Shown: positions 9,077 through 18,912, counted from the stretch's first letter. The stretch is DNA of 64,000 nt from an uncultured Eubacteriales bacterium (GCA_934486895.1 CAKSQZ010000002.1:52440-116439), one strand, 5' to 3'. Program-made: numbers and translations. Notes: generated by a model from the letters alone, not told the origin.

Positions 9077-10315
9077 TTACGCATAGCTTCCTGCAGCATA
9101 GCCTGTGGAAAATGCGATCTGAAGATTAAATCCGCCGGTGTATGCATCGACATCGATAAGCTCGCCGGCAAAAAATATATTCTTTTTGATTTTTGAGCGC
9201 ATTGTTTTCGGTTCGATTTCCTTAACGCTGACTCCGCCCGAAGTCACGACAGCTTCAGCGATCGGTCTAAAGCCCGATATTGTCAGCGGAAGATCCTTTA
9301 TTATCTTACACAGTCCAAGCCGCTGTTCTTTTGTGATCTGGTTTGTTTTTGTTTCGGAAGCGATACCCGACAAACTAACTATCACTGGGATCATCTTTTG
9401 CGGCAAAAGCTCATTAAGTGCATTTGAAAACTGCTTATTCGAGTTTTTGGACAGATCTTTTATAAGCCTGCGGTCAAGTGCCTGCTCGTCGAGCGCGGGC
9501 TTCAGATCAATATGAACCGAATATCTGCCGTCTGACATGTTTTTAAGATGAGCACTCATGCTGAGAATCGTCGGCCCTGTTACGCCGAAATGTGTGAACA
9601 TCAATTCGCCGAAATCATCATAAACCGTTTTACCGCTTTGATTGTCAACAGCGCGAACCGCAACATTTCTGAGGCTCAGCCCCTGCATTTTTGCGGCATA
9701 GCCCTCTCGCACGGTAAGCGGAACAAGCGAGGGAGAAAGCGGTGTTACGGTGTGTCCGAGCTCTTTTGCAAAACGATATCCGTCCCCTGTTGAGCCCGTT
9801 GACGGATACGAGACGCCGCCTGTTGCAATAACGGCAGACTCGGTTTTAACAACGCCGCCGTCTTTCAATGTGACAACGCAGCCGTCATCATCGCTTTCAA
9901 CTTTCTGTGCTTCTGCGCAGAATATTTTAACGCCTGCTTTTCTTGCATAGTTCACAAGCGCATCGACGATATCGACAGCCTTGTCGGACTGCGGAAAGAC
10001 CCTCCTGCCGCGCTCGACCTTGGTTTTAACGCCCTGTTTTTCAACAAGAGCTATAATATCATTGGGTGTGAATTCCGAAAAGGCACTGTATAAAAATCTG
10101 CCGTTTTTCGGGGTGGAAGCGATAAGCTGTTGAAGGTCGCTTTGATTTGTGAGATTACACCTGCCCTTGCCTGTTATCATAACTTTTCTGGCACAGCGTT
10201 CGTTTTTCTCGATCAAAATAACTTTTCTGCCTCTTAAAGCGGCTGTTCCGGCACATATCAAGCCTGCCGCGCCGCCGCCGATAACAGCGACATCGGCATA
10301 ATATTCGTTCATCAA
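9077..10315 (-). CDS. NAD(P)/FAD-dependent oxidoreductase, BaiN/HI0933 family
   Basis: A 412-residue flavoprotein starting with the dinucleotide-binding motif AVIGGGAAGL, followed by KVMITGKGRCNLTN, the hallmark of the HI0933/YhiN/BaiN family, and ending with GELIDVDAYTGGFNLQIAFSTG, the FAD-contacting C-terminal motif. Members include BaiN of bile-acid 7-dehydroxylation, but most have no known substrate, and nothing here points to bile acids. It is the first gene of the run into cmk-plsC-ispH-rpsA, a conserved clostridial neighbourhood. Confidence 0.9.
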   Translation of the reverse strand: MMNEYYADVAVIGGGAAGLICAGTAALRGRKVILIEKNERCARKVMITGKGRCNLTNQSDLQQLIASTPKNGRFLYSAFSEFTPNDIIALVEKQGVKTKVERGRRVFPQSDKAVDIVDALVNYARKAGVKIFCAEAQKVESDDDGCVVTLKDGGVVKTESAVIATGGVSYPSTGSTGDGYRFAKELGHTVTPLSPSLVPLTVREGYAAKMQGLSLRNVAVRAVDNQSGKTVYDDFGELMFTHFGVTGPTILSMSAHLKNMSDGRYSVHIDLKPALDEQALDRRLIKDLSKNSNKQFSNALNELLPQKMIPVIVSLSGIASETKTNQITKEQRLGLCKIIKDLPLTISGFRPIAEAVVTSGGVSVKEIEPKTMRSKIKKNIFFAGELIDVDAYTGGFNLQIAFSTGYAAGSYA

Positions 10316-10351
10316 AGCACCACGCTTTCGCTCTAAAAAGTCAATATATCT

Positions 10352-10380
10352 ATTTTACTTCCGAAAAGCCGAAATGTCAA
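10352..10380 (-). promoter_or_regulatory. Sigma-A promoter of the baiN-like/cmk/plsC/ispH operon
   Basis: On the minus strand TTGACA (10375-10380) and TAAAAT (10352-10357) are separated by 17 bp. The -35 box overlaps the stop codon of the DUF4430 gene. About 36 bp separate the -10 box from the flavoprotein ATG. Confidence 0.7.
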
Positions 10381-11894
10381 TCTGTCTTTTCGGCGTGGGT
10401 CTGCTTTTTTGACTTTTTGGTGAGAATAAACAATGTCGTTCCGCTGATGATAATTAAAGCCCCGACAATGATGATTATAAGAGGAAAGTTTATTTCATCG
10501 ATATGTGCGCTGACGCTCGCGGAATACGGATTTTTCATGTTTTGTGCCGAATATATTGCAAGAAGAGCCTGCTCGCAAGACATCGGATCGGCATCCCCGC
10601 CCTTTTCATGCGAAAAACCGATACCTGCATTATAAAAATCATAAAGAGCCTGCAATGCAGAACGGGATTTCACAAACCGCTCGTCGGTCTGTTCGACTCC
10701 GGCAGACGACAGAGCGATAACGACCTGTGCGGTACTTTCGCAATTTTCGGTTTGATACAGTGAAAAGCTGCCGTTTTCATTTTGAATAGACGACAGATAT
10801 GACAATGCATTCTCGGATGCGGATCTCGCCTTATCATCATCAACACATGACAGCGCGGTTACAGCCATTGCGGTGAGATCACATTCGGATTTTCCGCCTT
10901 TTTCAAGCGGAAAGCCGCCGTCTGAATTTTGCCAATCTACAAGCATATCGGAAAGCGATGAAACTGTATTTTTATATTCATCGGATATATTCATTCTGCA
11001 AGCGGCGATGAGCGAGAAAATAATGCCGTTTACGCCCGTTGTTTCCGGTTTATCGCTGTCAAAGCACGCTTTAAGCGTGTCCTCCGGGGCATCGAGCCCG
11101 AGCGCATTGGCGTTTATGATGATACGCGCCGCAGCGGTCGGAGTTGACGGCTTTTCCTCGATTACCGAGTTTTTCATATCGCTCGGTATCGCCTGTGTGT
11201 ACAGAGCAAGCGTCAGCGGTGTGAACGAGCTCGGGTCGTTTTTGATAACTCTGAGCGACTCCGCTATCATATCCTGATCTGCTGCCGCTGACCGGTCTGT
11301 CTCGTTTTCGGCTGAAACCGATTTGGCTGCGGCTCTTGCCGGCTTTGCCGACTTTGCGGACTTCTTTTCGGTTGTTTTTTCAGCTGGTTTTTTTGTTGTC
11401 GTAGACGCGGTTGTTTCTTGTTTTGCCGTCACCTGCTGAATGGCAACCGCCGATGGGCGGCTTTCGTTCTGCCTCGGCACAGTGGTCGCGTTCAATTTAG
11501 CAGAGGTTTCAGCGGGAGCTGTTTCTTCATCGATAACATACACCCAACGGACGCTGTCGCCGTTTTTAAGGCGGTATCTTCCTGCGGGGATACTCGGGAA
11601 CTCATCGTTCACATAATATGTCCAGCCGCTTTTTTTGCCGTGTCCGAACTCGGCATAGCTGCCTATTGCGGAAACATAAGTTGATGTGCCTTTGATACTC
11701 AGACCTGTTTTTTTCAGCGCATCATAAACCGTGGCACCTTCCGAAAGCTCAATCGATGTTTTCGGGAAAAGATAACTGTTTGCAACCTGTTCGTAAACGC
11801 AAACAGAGACCGTCATCGTTTGATCTGCGCTGACGGTCGCCGTACATGATATTATGATGATTATCGCTGTTATGAGCGATGTAAGTCGTTTCAT
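10377..11894 (-). CDS. Secreted transcobalamin-like protein: DUF4430 plus alpha/alpha-barrel
   Basis: A 505-residue surface protein. Residues 1-23 are a signal peptide. Residues about 26-125 form a DUF4430 domain (SGWTYYVNDEFPS, GDSVRWVYV), the fold of the C-terminal domain of vertebrate transcobalamin and intrinsic factor. A Thr/Lys/Ala-rich linker (about 130-205) follows, then prenyltransferase/squalene-cyclase-like helical repeats (DWQNSDGGFPLEKGG, SIQNENGSF), resembling the alpha6-alpha6 barrel of the same vertebrate proteins but in reversed order. A C-terminal membrane helix (about 478-498) and a Lys-rich tail anchor it. It sits directly after an ECF S-component-like gene, suggesting capture of a cofactor such as a corrinoid; that is inference. 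Confidence 0.75.
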   Translation of the reverse strand: MKRLTSLITAIIIIISCTATVSADQTMTVSVCVYEQVANSYLFPKTSIELSEGATVYDALKKTGLSIKGTSTYVSAIGSYAEFGHGKKSGWTYYVNDEFPSIPAGRYRLKNGDSVRWVYVIDEETAPAETSAKLNATTVPRQNESRPSAVAIQQVTAKQETTASTTTKKPAEKTTEKKSAKSAKPARAAAKSVSAENETDRSAAADQDMIAESLRVIKNDPSSFTPLTLALYTQAIPSDMKNSVIEEKPSTPTAAARIIINANALGLDAPEDTLKACFDSDKPETTGVNGIIFSLIAACRMNISDEYKNTVSSLSDMLVDWQNSDGGFPLEKGGKSECDLTAMAVTALSCVDDDKARSASENALSYLSSIQNENGSFSLYQTENCESTAQVVIALSSAGVEQTDERFVKSRSALQALYDFYNAGIGFSHEKGGDADPMSCEQALLAIYSAQNMKNPYSASVSAHIDEINFPLIIIIVGALIIISGTTLFILTKKSKKQTHAEKTD

Positions 11895-12419
11895 TTATCC
11901 TATCAACTTTCTTATATGTTTTCTGAACTTCGCAAAATAGAGCCACACAAGGCGGCTTACAGCTATATCGTAAACAACAAAAACTATATCGTATGCCGCA
12001 AGCATTATAAGCGATGTGTATTTTCCGAAGTCCCCGAGCGATTCAACATCAATGCCGAAAACAAAAATCGATGAAAAATATGCCGCTGCGAACCCTGCGG
12101 TTGCACAAACGAGCTTCACAGCCCACTGAAGCGGCTTGTTTTTTATAAGCTCGATCAGCGATTTTGCTATCGGATACCAGCCGAAAATAAATATGTAAAA
12201 CACCGTTGCTTCTTTTTCGCATATAAAAAAGCTCAACAGCGACACGATCGCATAAACGGCAACAGCGTGTTTTCTGCTCGCTTCTATAACTATCGGAACA
12301 GTGACACACCCTGCAATGGCAGGCAACGCATAGGTCAAATATGGGAAATACGCCGCAAGCATTATGATCAGCGCAAGTGCGGCAAGAATACCGCAAAATG
12401 CTGTCTTAACTGTGTTTTT
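11895..12419 (-). CDS. ECF transporter S-component-like membrane protein
   Basis: About 174 residues with five or six hydrophobic segments, beginning MKNTVKTAFCGILAALALI, a typical N-terminus of ECF substrate-binding subunits (the short TAxxGILAAL-type motif contacts the T subunit). Such proteins capture a vitamin or metal and hand it to a shared energy-coupling module, not encoded here. The ATG at 12419 lies 5 nt past the dnaJ-like stop; longer in-frame starts lie inside that gene. It abuts the DUF4430 gene without a gap, so the two are co-transcribed and may act on one ligand. Family assignment is by topology and N-terminus only. Confidence 0.6.
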   Translation of the reverse strand, partial: KNTVKTAFCGILAALALIIMLAAYFPYLTYALPAIAGCVTVPIVIEASRKHAVAVYAIVSLLSFFICEKEATVFYIFIFGWYPIAKSLIELIKNKPLQWAVKLVCATAGFAAAYFSSIFVFGIDVESLGDFGKYTSLIMLAAYDIVFVVYDIAVSRLVWLYFAKFRKHIRKLIG

Positions 12420-12423
12420 CATA

Positions 12424-13041
12424 TCAGCAGCAGCGGATAAGGTCGCCGCCCATACACTCGCAGCAGCAGTCGGCACAAATGAGTCCCTGGCAGACATCGC
12501 ACGCGGAGCAGCCGCCGGAAGAGCCGTTTTGATAGCCGCCGTAGCTGTTGTAACCGCCGAAAGTGCCGTTTCTCTGGTTGTTCAGACGATTGAGCATAGC
12601 ACGGTATTCCATATTTGACGGTTCCATGCGGCAAGCGGTTGAAAATGAGGTATATGCATCGTCAAACCAGCCGCGCTTATAAAGCACAGTTCCGTTTAAA
12701 AAATACCACTCGGCTGTTCTGCGATTGAGCGTTACACCATCAAGCAATTCCCTGGCCTGCTCAAGTTTATTTTCGTTGATCATACGGCGAATGTCTGCAA
12801 ATTCGCTTGTACCCGAAGAATACGAATATCCGCCAGCACTGTTATTTTTGCCCTTGCGCTCGGCAACGATAGCGTCATAAGCTTCGTTTATCTCCTTCAT
12901 CTTGCTCTCGGCAAGATCCGACAAAGGATTATTGGCATAGTTATCGGGATGATACTTGCGCGCAAGCTCCTTATATGCCTGTTTTATCTGTTCATCGGTC
13001 GCATTTCTGCTGACTCCGAGGACCTGATACGGATCATTCAT
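12424..13041 (-). CDS. DnaJ-domain protein with Cys-rich tail
   Basis: A 205-residue protein with an N-terminal J domain (residues 1-63) that keeps the HPD motif (31-33), so it should stimulate an Hsp70. A middle segment looks like a short TPR (AEWYFLNGTVLYKRGWFDDA). The C-terminus has Gly/Asn/Tyr-rich sequence and then a cluster of about nine cysteines (CSACDVCQGLICADCCCEC), which could bind metal or be membrane-associated. It is not DnaJ itself: the zinc-finger and C-terminal client domains are absent. It overlaps the DUF5685 gene by 8 nt with a GGAGG ribosome site inside that gene. Confidence 0.85.
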   Translation of the reverse strand: MNDPYQVLGVSRNATDEQIKQAYKELARKYHPDNYANNPLSDLAESKMKEINEAYDAIVAERKGKNNSAGGYSYSSGTSEFADIRRMINENKLEQARELLDGVTLNRRTAEWYFLNGTVLYKRGWFDDAYTSFSTACRMEPSNMEYRAMLNRLNNQRNGTFGGYNSYGGYQNGSSGGCSACDVCQGLICADCCCECMGGDLIRCC

Positions 13042-13921
13042 TATTCTTTTCCTCCACGGCGATTTTATCGCCTTTGATGATTTTTTCGAGAGTTTTAGGC
13101 AATCCGAGATAAATCACATTACCGAGTATGCTCTTATATCTATTTATATTCAGCAGCTCAAATGATGCTGCAAGTTCGGTTATGCAAACATTGATAAGAT
13201 ATTTCGCCTGTTGTTTTGCATCGTGTTCTTCATTTTTGTCATCATATAATCCGAATTTAACGGCTATCGGATTATATCCTTTCAAGCGAATATCATCGGG
13301 CAGATCGTCAAGCGCATCGAGAAGATAGACTGTTTTCCCGGCGCAATATCCTATTCTGCCCATAATTCGTTTTGTCGGTTCATCACAGTTATATGAAAAG
13401 ATCTTTTCAAGGAAAATCGCCGTCGGTTCGGCAGCAAGGTCAAGATCGCCGCTTTTTGCCTGCTCGACTTTTCGCTGAGCGTTCATCATTTCGCGGCAGG
13501 CTTCATCGACCTGCGGATAAAGCTTCATAGCTTTTTTTCGGTGTCGGGAATAAAACAACCGCAAAACACGGTAAACCGTTCGTTTGAAAAAGCCGCTGTC
13601 TTCAATATTATCAACAATTTTGTAATACGCCGAGCAGACAAGACACGCCGCTACATATTCGAGCGCTTCGCTTTCGCGGTCGAGCCGCATACACTTTTTC
13701 AGCGGATTGTATCTGCAGCGCATTTTTCGATAACCGCAGCACTCGGGCTCAAGCGACAGCATAAGCATAAGAAGAAATGTGAAGTCATAGGAAAGCGAAG
13801 ATTGGGCAAGCGCACCGTATCTTTTGCCGAGCTTACGGCAAAGCGAGCAATACACCGCTTTATATGTGTCGAATTCGCAAATTTTCATCTCGGGCTTGTA
13901 CGCTCTGACATATCCGAACAA
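13034..13921 (-). CDS. DUF5685 family protein
   Basis: A 295-residue protein starting MFGYVRAYKPEMK, followed by YKAVYCSLCRKLGKRYG, the signature of DUF5685, a Firmicutes family of unknown function. It has further paired cysteines (MRCRYNPLKKCM) and a helical body (DALDDLPDDI). The start is a TTG at 13921 with GGGGAGGG 7 nt upstream; no in-frame ATG fits. It precedes the J-domain gene, and the pair is often seen together, so it may be a client or partner of that co-chaperone. First gene of DUF5685-dnaJ-like-ECF-DUF4430. Confidence 0.85.
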   Translation of the reverse strand: MFGYVRAYKPEMKICEFDTYKAVYCSLCRKLGKRYGALAQSSLSYDFTFLLMLMLSLEPECCGYRKMRCRYNPLKKCMRLDRESEALEYVAACLVCSAYYKIVDNIEDSGFFKRTVYRVLRLFYSRHRKKAMKLYPQVDEACREMMNAQRKVEQAKSGDLDLAAEPTAIFLEKIFSYNCDEPTKRIMGRIGYCAGKTVYLLDALDDLPDDIRLKGYNPIAVKFGLYDDKNEEHDAKQQAKYLINVCITELAASFELLNINRYKSILGNVIYLGLPKTLEKIIKGDKIAVEEKNNE

Positions 13922-14070
13922 CAGTTTTCCCTCCCCACTTGCTTTTATGATACACTAAAGCCGGCTCTTAATATTTAACAAGTTGTAAATTTTGAGCGAA
14001 AAAGCGATATTCGGTGAAATTATTGCTCGCAAAACACATGCATAATCTTTTATTTTTTATATTTTTGTGC

Positions 14071-14076
14071 TATACT
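14071..14076 (+). promoter_or_regulatory. Extended -10 promoter of uvrBA
   Basis: TATACT preceded by TGC (extended -10) lies 37 bp upstream of the uvrB GTG codon. The -35 region is T-rich without a clear box. No good LexA box is seen near it. Confidence 0.5.
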
Positions 14077-14112
14077 TATAGAGTAATTATTGTGTATCGG
14101 AGATATTATAAA

Positions 14113-16077
14113 GTGGATAAATTCATGCTTGTTTCAAAATATTCACCGACAGGCGATCAGCCTGAGGCGATAGACAAGATAACGAAAAGTATTTTAGACG
14201 GCAACCGCGAGCAGGTTTTGCTCGGCGTTACAGGTTCGGGCAAAACATTCACAATGGCGAATGTTATCGCAAATGTGAACCGTCCGACGCTTGTGCTGGC
14301 ACACAACAAAACGCTTGCTGCTCAGCTTTGCTCGGAATTCAAGGAGTTTTTCCCGGAAAACGCCGTTGAATACTTTGTTTCATATTACGACTATTATCAG
14401 CCGGAGGCGTATATCCCAAACACCGACACTTATATTGAAAAGGATTCGGCGATAAATGACGAGATAGACAAGCTTCGCCATTCAGCAACAAGCGCGTTGT
14501 TTGAACGCAGAGATGTTATAATCGTCGCTTCGGTTTCGTGCATTTATTCGCTTGGTGCTCCTGTCGACTATAAAAGCATGGTTATTTCACTGCGGCCGGG
14601 AATGAAGATAGAAAGAGATGCGCTCATCCGCCGTCTTGTTGATCTTCAATACGAACGGAATGACATAAACTTTGTGAGAAACAAATTCAGAGTCAGAGGC
14701 GATGTCGTTGAGATATTCCCTGCGAGCAACAGCGAAAATGCGATAAGAGTTGATTTTTTCGACGACGAGATCGACAGTATCAGTGAGATAAAGGTGCTGA
14801 CAGGCGAACTGATAAGCCGTCTTTCACATGTTGCTATATATCCTGCTTCGCACTATATCGTGCCGCGAGAGAAGATGGTCGACGCTGTTAAAGAGATCGA
14901 GCGTGAAATGGAGGAACGGGTCAAATACTTCACCGATCACAACCAGCTTATCGAAGCGCAGAGGATCCGTCAGCGAACTGAATACGATATGGAAATGCTG
15001 CTCGAAATAGGTATGTGCAAAGGCATTGAAAACTATTCGCGTGTTCTTTCGGGCAGACCCGCCGGCAGCACACCGTACACCCTGCTCGACTATTTTCCCG
15101 ACGATTGGCTTTTAATGGTCGATGAATCTCATGTTACACTGCCGCAGGTGCGCGGAATGTTCGGCGGCGACAGAGCGAGAAAGAAAAATCTTATTGATTT
15201 CGGATTCAGACTTCCATCGGCTTATGATAACCGTCCGCTGAATTACGATGAATTTTACAATCATATCAATCAGGCGCTTTTTGTCAGCGCGACGCCGGGA
15301 GAAACAGAACGGAAAAAAGCGGCGGTTATTGCAGAGCAGATAATCCGTCCGACAGGTCTGCTCGATCCGGAGGTCACAGTCAAGCCGACGCAGGGGCAGA
15401 TAGACGATCTTGTGAGCTGTATAAACAGCTGTGTAGAGCGTCATGAACGCGTGCTTGTCACAACGCTCACAAAGAAAATGGCCGAAGATCTGACCGATTA
15501 TCTCACAGGGCTCGGAATAAAAGTTCGGTATATGCATCATGATATAGACACGATCGAGCGAATGGAGATAATTCGCGATCTCAGACTCGGCGAATTCGAT
15601 GTTTTGGTCGGTATCAACCTTTTGAGAGAGGGGCTTGATATTCCCGAGGTTTCACTTGTTGCGATACTTGACGCCGATAAAGAAGGCTTTTTGCGTTCGG
15701 AAACCTCGCTCGTTCAGACGATCGGGCGAGCCGCAAGAAACGCAAACGGACAAGTTATCATGTATGCCGATCAAGTCACCGATTCAATGGAAAGAGCCAT
15801 TGCGGAAACACAGCGCCGCCGAGAAATTCAACAGCGCTATAACGAGCAGCATGGTATTGTGCCTAAGACGATCATAAAAGATGTTCGAGAGGTTTTGGAA
15901 ATATCATCGAAGGCCTCTAAGAAGGGCGACGGAAAGCTGAGCAAAGCGCAGCGTGAAGAACTGATCAAAACTCTGACAGCAGAGATGAAGAATGCGGCGC
16001 GTATGCTTGAATTCGAGCACGCCGCATACCTCAGAGACCGTATAAACAAGCTGAAAAACGATAAGAAAGGCGGATAA
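14113..16077 (+). CDS. uvrB: Excinuclease ABC subunit B
   Basis: Damage-verifying helicase-like subunit of nucleotide-excision repair. 654 residues. Motifs seen: Walker A GVTGSGKTF (38-46), the beta-hairpin that clamps DNA (FVSYYDYYQPEAYIP), Walker B MVDESHVTLPQ, helicase motif VI QTIGRAARN and the C-terminal UVR domain (AARMLEFEHAAYLRD) that binds UvrC. The GTG at 14113 is preferred: the product MDKFMLVSKYSPTGDQP aligns with other UvrB N-termini and GGAG lies 10 nt upstream; ATG 14125 and ATG 14014 are alternatives. Followed by uvrA after 8 bp. Confidence 0.97.
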   Translation: MDKFMLVSKYSPTGDQPEAIDKITKSILDGNREQVLLGVTGSGKTFTMANVIANVNRPTLVLAHNKTLAAQLCSEFKEFFPENAVEYFVSYYDYYQPEAYIPNTDTYIEKDSAINDEIDKLRHSATSALFERRDVIIVASVSCIYSLGAPVDYKSMVISLRPGMKIERDALIRRLVDLQYERNDINFVRNKFRVRGDVVEIFPASNSENAIRVDFFDDEIDSISEIKVLTGELISRLSHVAIYPASHYIVPREKMVDAVKEIEREMEERVKYFTDHNQLIEAQRIRQRTEYDMEMLLEIGMCKGIENYSRVLSGRPAGSTPYTLLDYFPDDWLLMVDESHVTLPQVRGMFGGDRARKKNLIDFGFRLPSAYDNRPLNYDEFYNHINQALFVSATPGETERKKAAVIAEQIIRPTGLLDPEVTVKPTQGQIDDLVSCINSCVERHERVLVTTLTKKMAEDLTDYLTGLGIKVRYMHHDIDTIERMEIIRDLRLGEFDVLVGINLLREGLDIPEVSLVAILDADKEGFLRSETSLVQTIGRAARNANGQVIMYADQVTDSMERAIAETQRRREIQQRYNEQHGIVPKTIIKDVREVLEISSKASKKGDGKLSKAQREELIKTLTAEMKNAARMLEFEHAAYLRDRINKLKNDKKGG

Positions 16078-16085
16078 GCTTCCAA

Positions 16086-18911
16086 ATGAGCAAGGACAAA
16101 ATAGAAATAAGAGGCGCAAGAGAAAACAATCTTAAAGATATTGATGTTGATATACCGCGCGACAAGCTGGTCGTTTTCACAGGTCTTTCAGGTTCGGGAA
16201 AGTCGTCGCTTGCGTTTGACACACTTTATGCCGAGGGTCAGCGCAGATATGTAGAATCGCTTTCATCGTATGCGAGAATGTTTCTCGGACAGATGGAAAA
16301 ACCCGATGTTGACAGCATTGACGGGCTCTCTCCCGCTATTTCGATAGATCAGAAAACGACTTCCAAAAACCCGAGATCGACTGTGGGAACTGTGACGGAG
16401 ATCTATGATTATCTTCGCTTGCTTTATGCAAGAATAGGTATTCCTCACTGCCCTGTTTGCGGCAGAGAGATAAAACAGCAGACGATCGATCAGATTGTCG
16501 ATAAGGTTTTGGAGCTGCCCGAACAGACAAAGATACAGGTGCTGGCTCCTATGGTTCGGGGCAGAAAAGGCGAGCACAAAAAAGTGTTTGAACAGGCTAA
16601 AAAGTCGGGATATGTCCGAGTCAGAGCCGATGGAAATATGTATGATCTCACCGAGAATATCGAACTCGAAAAGAATAAAAAGCACAATATTGAGATCGTT
16701 GTGGACAGGCTTAAAATCAGAGAGGATATCAGGTCAAGACTTGCCGATTCATGTGAGATATGCTGTTCGATTTCGGGCGGTCTTGTTGTTATTGATGTTG
16801 ACGGAAAGGACGATCTGACATTTTCGCAAAACTATGCCTGTCCTGAACACGGAGTGGGAGTTGAAGATCTTGAACCGAGAATGTTCTCGTTCAATAACCC
16901 GCAGGGAGCCTGCCCCGAATGTACGGGACTCGGCAAGTTTATGCGGATAGATCCCGAAAGGATAGTTCCCGATGACAGCCTTTCGGTTATACAAGGTGCA
17001 ATCTATGCGCCGGGCTGGAACACCTTAACCGGCAATTCCATTGCGCTGATGTATTACAACGGATTGGCTGAGCACTACGGCTTTTCGCTTGATACGCCGT
17101 TTAAAGATCTCCCCGAAAAGGCAAAAAGGGCTTTACTCTACGGCACAGACGGCGAAAAGATCCGCCTTGATCGCAAGTTTGCCTATGGCGCAGGCGTTTA
17201 CTATTCCGATTTTGAGGGCGTTGCGATAAATCTTGAACGCAGATATAACAACCCCGGCAGCGATTGGTCTAAAAACGAGATCGAATCTTTGATGACAGAA
17301 GTAAATTGCCCTTCATGCGGCGGTCAGCGCCTTTCTCCGACTGCGCTTGCTGTCACGGTCGGCGGTAAAAATATAATGCAGCTTTGCGATTTATCTGTTA
17401 CAAAGGCACTTGAATTTATCAATTCATTAACATTGAGTGATCGTGAAAACATGATTGCGCGCGGCATTTTAAAGGAAATAAGAGAGAGACTCGGATTTTT
17501 AAACTCTGTCGGTCTTGCTTATCTGACGCTATCGCGCTCGTCAGGCACCCTCTCGGGCGGCGAAAGTCAGCGAATAAGACTTGCAACGCAGATCGGATCT
17601 TCACTGATGGGTGTACTTTATATTCTTGACGAGCCGAGCATCGGTCTGCATCAGAGGGACAATGATCTTTTGCTCGGAACGCTCAAAAGGCTGAGAGACA
17701 TCGGAAACACGCTTGTTGTTGTTGAACACGATGAGGATACCATGCTTGAAGCCGATTATATCGTTGATATAGGCCCCGGAGCCGGTATACACGGCGGTGA
17801 AGTCGTTTGCGTCGGAACACCTCAGGATCTTATCAACTGCAGGGACAGTATAACGGGCGATTATCTCAGCGGCAGACGAATGATCGCTGTTCCGCCGAAA
17901 AGAAGAGCCGGAAACGGCAAGACTCTTACTGTTGTCGGTGCACAGGAAAACAATCTTAAAAACATCGATATTTCTTTTCCGCTCGGAAAATTCATTGCTG
18001 TGACAGGTGTTTCGGGTTCGGGTAAGTCCACCCTTGTTAATGAAATTCTTTATAAATCTCTTGCGAAAGAACTGAACCGCGCGAAATGCAAGCCTGGCAG
18101 ACACAAAGGGATCAGGGGCATGGAAGCACTTGATAAGGTTATAAACATCGACCAATCCCCTATCGGGCGCACACCGAGATCAAATCCCGCGACTTACACC
18201 GGAGTTTTCAACGATATTCGCGAGCTTTATGCACAGACGGCTGAGGCAAAAATGCGCGGATACAGCCCGGGACGGTTTTCTTTTAATGTTCGCGGCGGCA
18301 GATGCGAAGCCTGCGAGGGCGACGGTATTATCAAAATCGAAATGCATTTTCTGCCCGATATTTATGTTCCCTGCGAAGTTTGCAAAGGCAAGAGATACAA
18401 TCGCGAAACGCTTGAAGTTAAATATAAAGGCAAAAGCATCTACGATGTGCTTGAGATGACGGTCGAAGAGGGGCTCGGGTTCTTTGATAGTCTGCCTAGG
18501 ATAAAACGCAAGCTTCAGACTCTTTACGATGTCGGCTTGGGTTATATCAAGATTGGTCAGAGTGCGACAACATTGTCCGGCGGTGAGGCTCAACGTGTTA
18601 AGCTTTCAACAGAGCTCTCCAAACGCGCTACCGGAAAAACGATTTATATTCTCGACGAGCCGACAACAGGACTGCACACTGCCGATGTTCACAGGCTTAT
18701 AGATGTGCTTCAGTCGCTGGTGGATAAGGGTAACACCGTTGTTGTTATCGAACATAATCTTCATGTTATCAAATGTGCCGATTACGTTATCGATCTCGGC
18801 CCCGAGGGCGGAGATCAAGGCGGCACAATTGTTGCCGAGGGAACGCCGGAAGAAGTTGCAAAGTGCAAAAATTCATTTACAGGCAGATATCTTAAAAAGC
18901 TGCTTAAATAG
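16086..18911 (+). CDS. uvrA: Excinuclease ABC subunit A
   Basis: Damage-sensing ATPase of nucleotide-excision repair, 941 residues, the usual length. It has two ABC modules: Walker A GLSGSGKSSLAF and GVSGSGKSTLVNE, two signature motifs (LSGGESQRIRLA and LSGGEAQRVKLS) and two Walker B segments (YILDEPSIGLH, YILDEPTTGLH). Zinc-module cysteine pairs are visible (CPVCGRE, CEACEGDG, CEVCKGK). uvrB and uvrA form an operon closed by the terminator downstream. Confidence 0.98.
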   Translation: MSKDKIEIRGARENNLKDIDVDIPRDKLVVFTGLSGSGKSSLAFDTLYAEGQRRYVESLSSYARMFLGQMEKPDVDSIDGLSPAISIDQKTTSKNPRSTVGTVTEIYDYLRLLYARIGIPHCPVCGREIKQQTIDQIVDKVLELPEQTKIQVLAPMVRGRKGEHKKVFEQAKKSGYVRVRADGNMYDLTENIELEKNKKHNIEIVVDRLKIREDIRSRLADSCEICCSISGGLVVIDVDGKDDLTFSQNYACPEHGVGVEDLEPRMFSFNNPQGACPECTGLGKFMRIDPERIVPDDSLSVIQGAIYAPGWNTLTGNSIALMYYNGLAEHYGFSLDTPFKDLPEKAKRALLYGTDGEKIRLDRKFAYGAGVYYSDFEGVAINLERRYNNPGSDWSKNEIESLMTEVNCPSCGGQRLSPTALAVTVGGKNIMQLCDLSVTKALEFINSLTLSDRENMIARGILKEIRERLGFLNSVGLAYLTLSRSSGTLSGGESQRIRLATQIGSSLMGVLYILDEPSIGLHQRDNDLLLGTLKRLRDIGNTLVVVEHDEDTMLEADYIVDIGPGAGIHGGEVVCVGTPQDLINCRDSITGDYLSGRRMIAVPPKRRAGNGKTLTVVGAQENNLKNIDISFPLGKFIAVTGVSGSGKSTLVNEILYKSLAKELNRAKCKPGRHKGIRGMEALDKVINIDQSPIGRTPRSNPATYTGVFNDIRELYAQTAEAKMRGYSPGRFSFNVRGGRCEACEGDGIIKIEMHFLPDIYVPCEVCKGKRYNRETLEVKYKGKSIYDVLEMTVEEGLGFFDSLPRIKRKLQTLYDVGLGYIKIGQSATTLSGGEAQRVKLSTELSKRATGKTIYILDEPTTGLHTADVHRLIDVLQSLVDKGNTVVVIEHNLHVIKCADYVIDLGPEGGDQGGTIVAEGTPEEVAKCKNSFTGRYLKKLLK

Positions 18912-18912
18912 C

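Noticed and set aside
10361..10393. CCGAAAAG/CTTTTCGG hairpin as terminator of the DUF4430 gene
   Set aside because: The stem is only 8 bp with a 17-nt loop and it overlaps a promoter; not convincing.
13915..13928. LexA-box-like CGAAC-4-GTTTT
   Set aside because: Degenerate, about 150 bp upstream of the uvrB -10 box and over the start of the opposite gene; SOS control of uvrBA is not supported by it.
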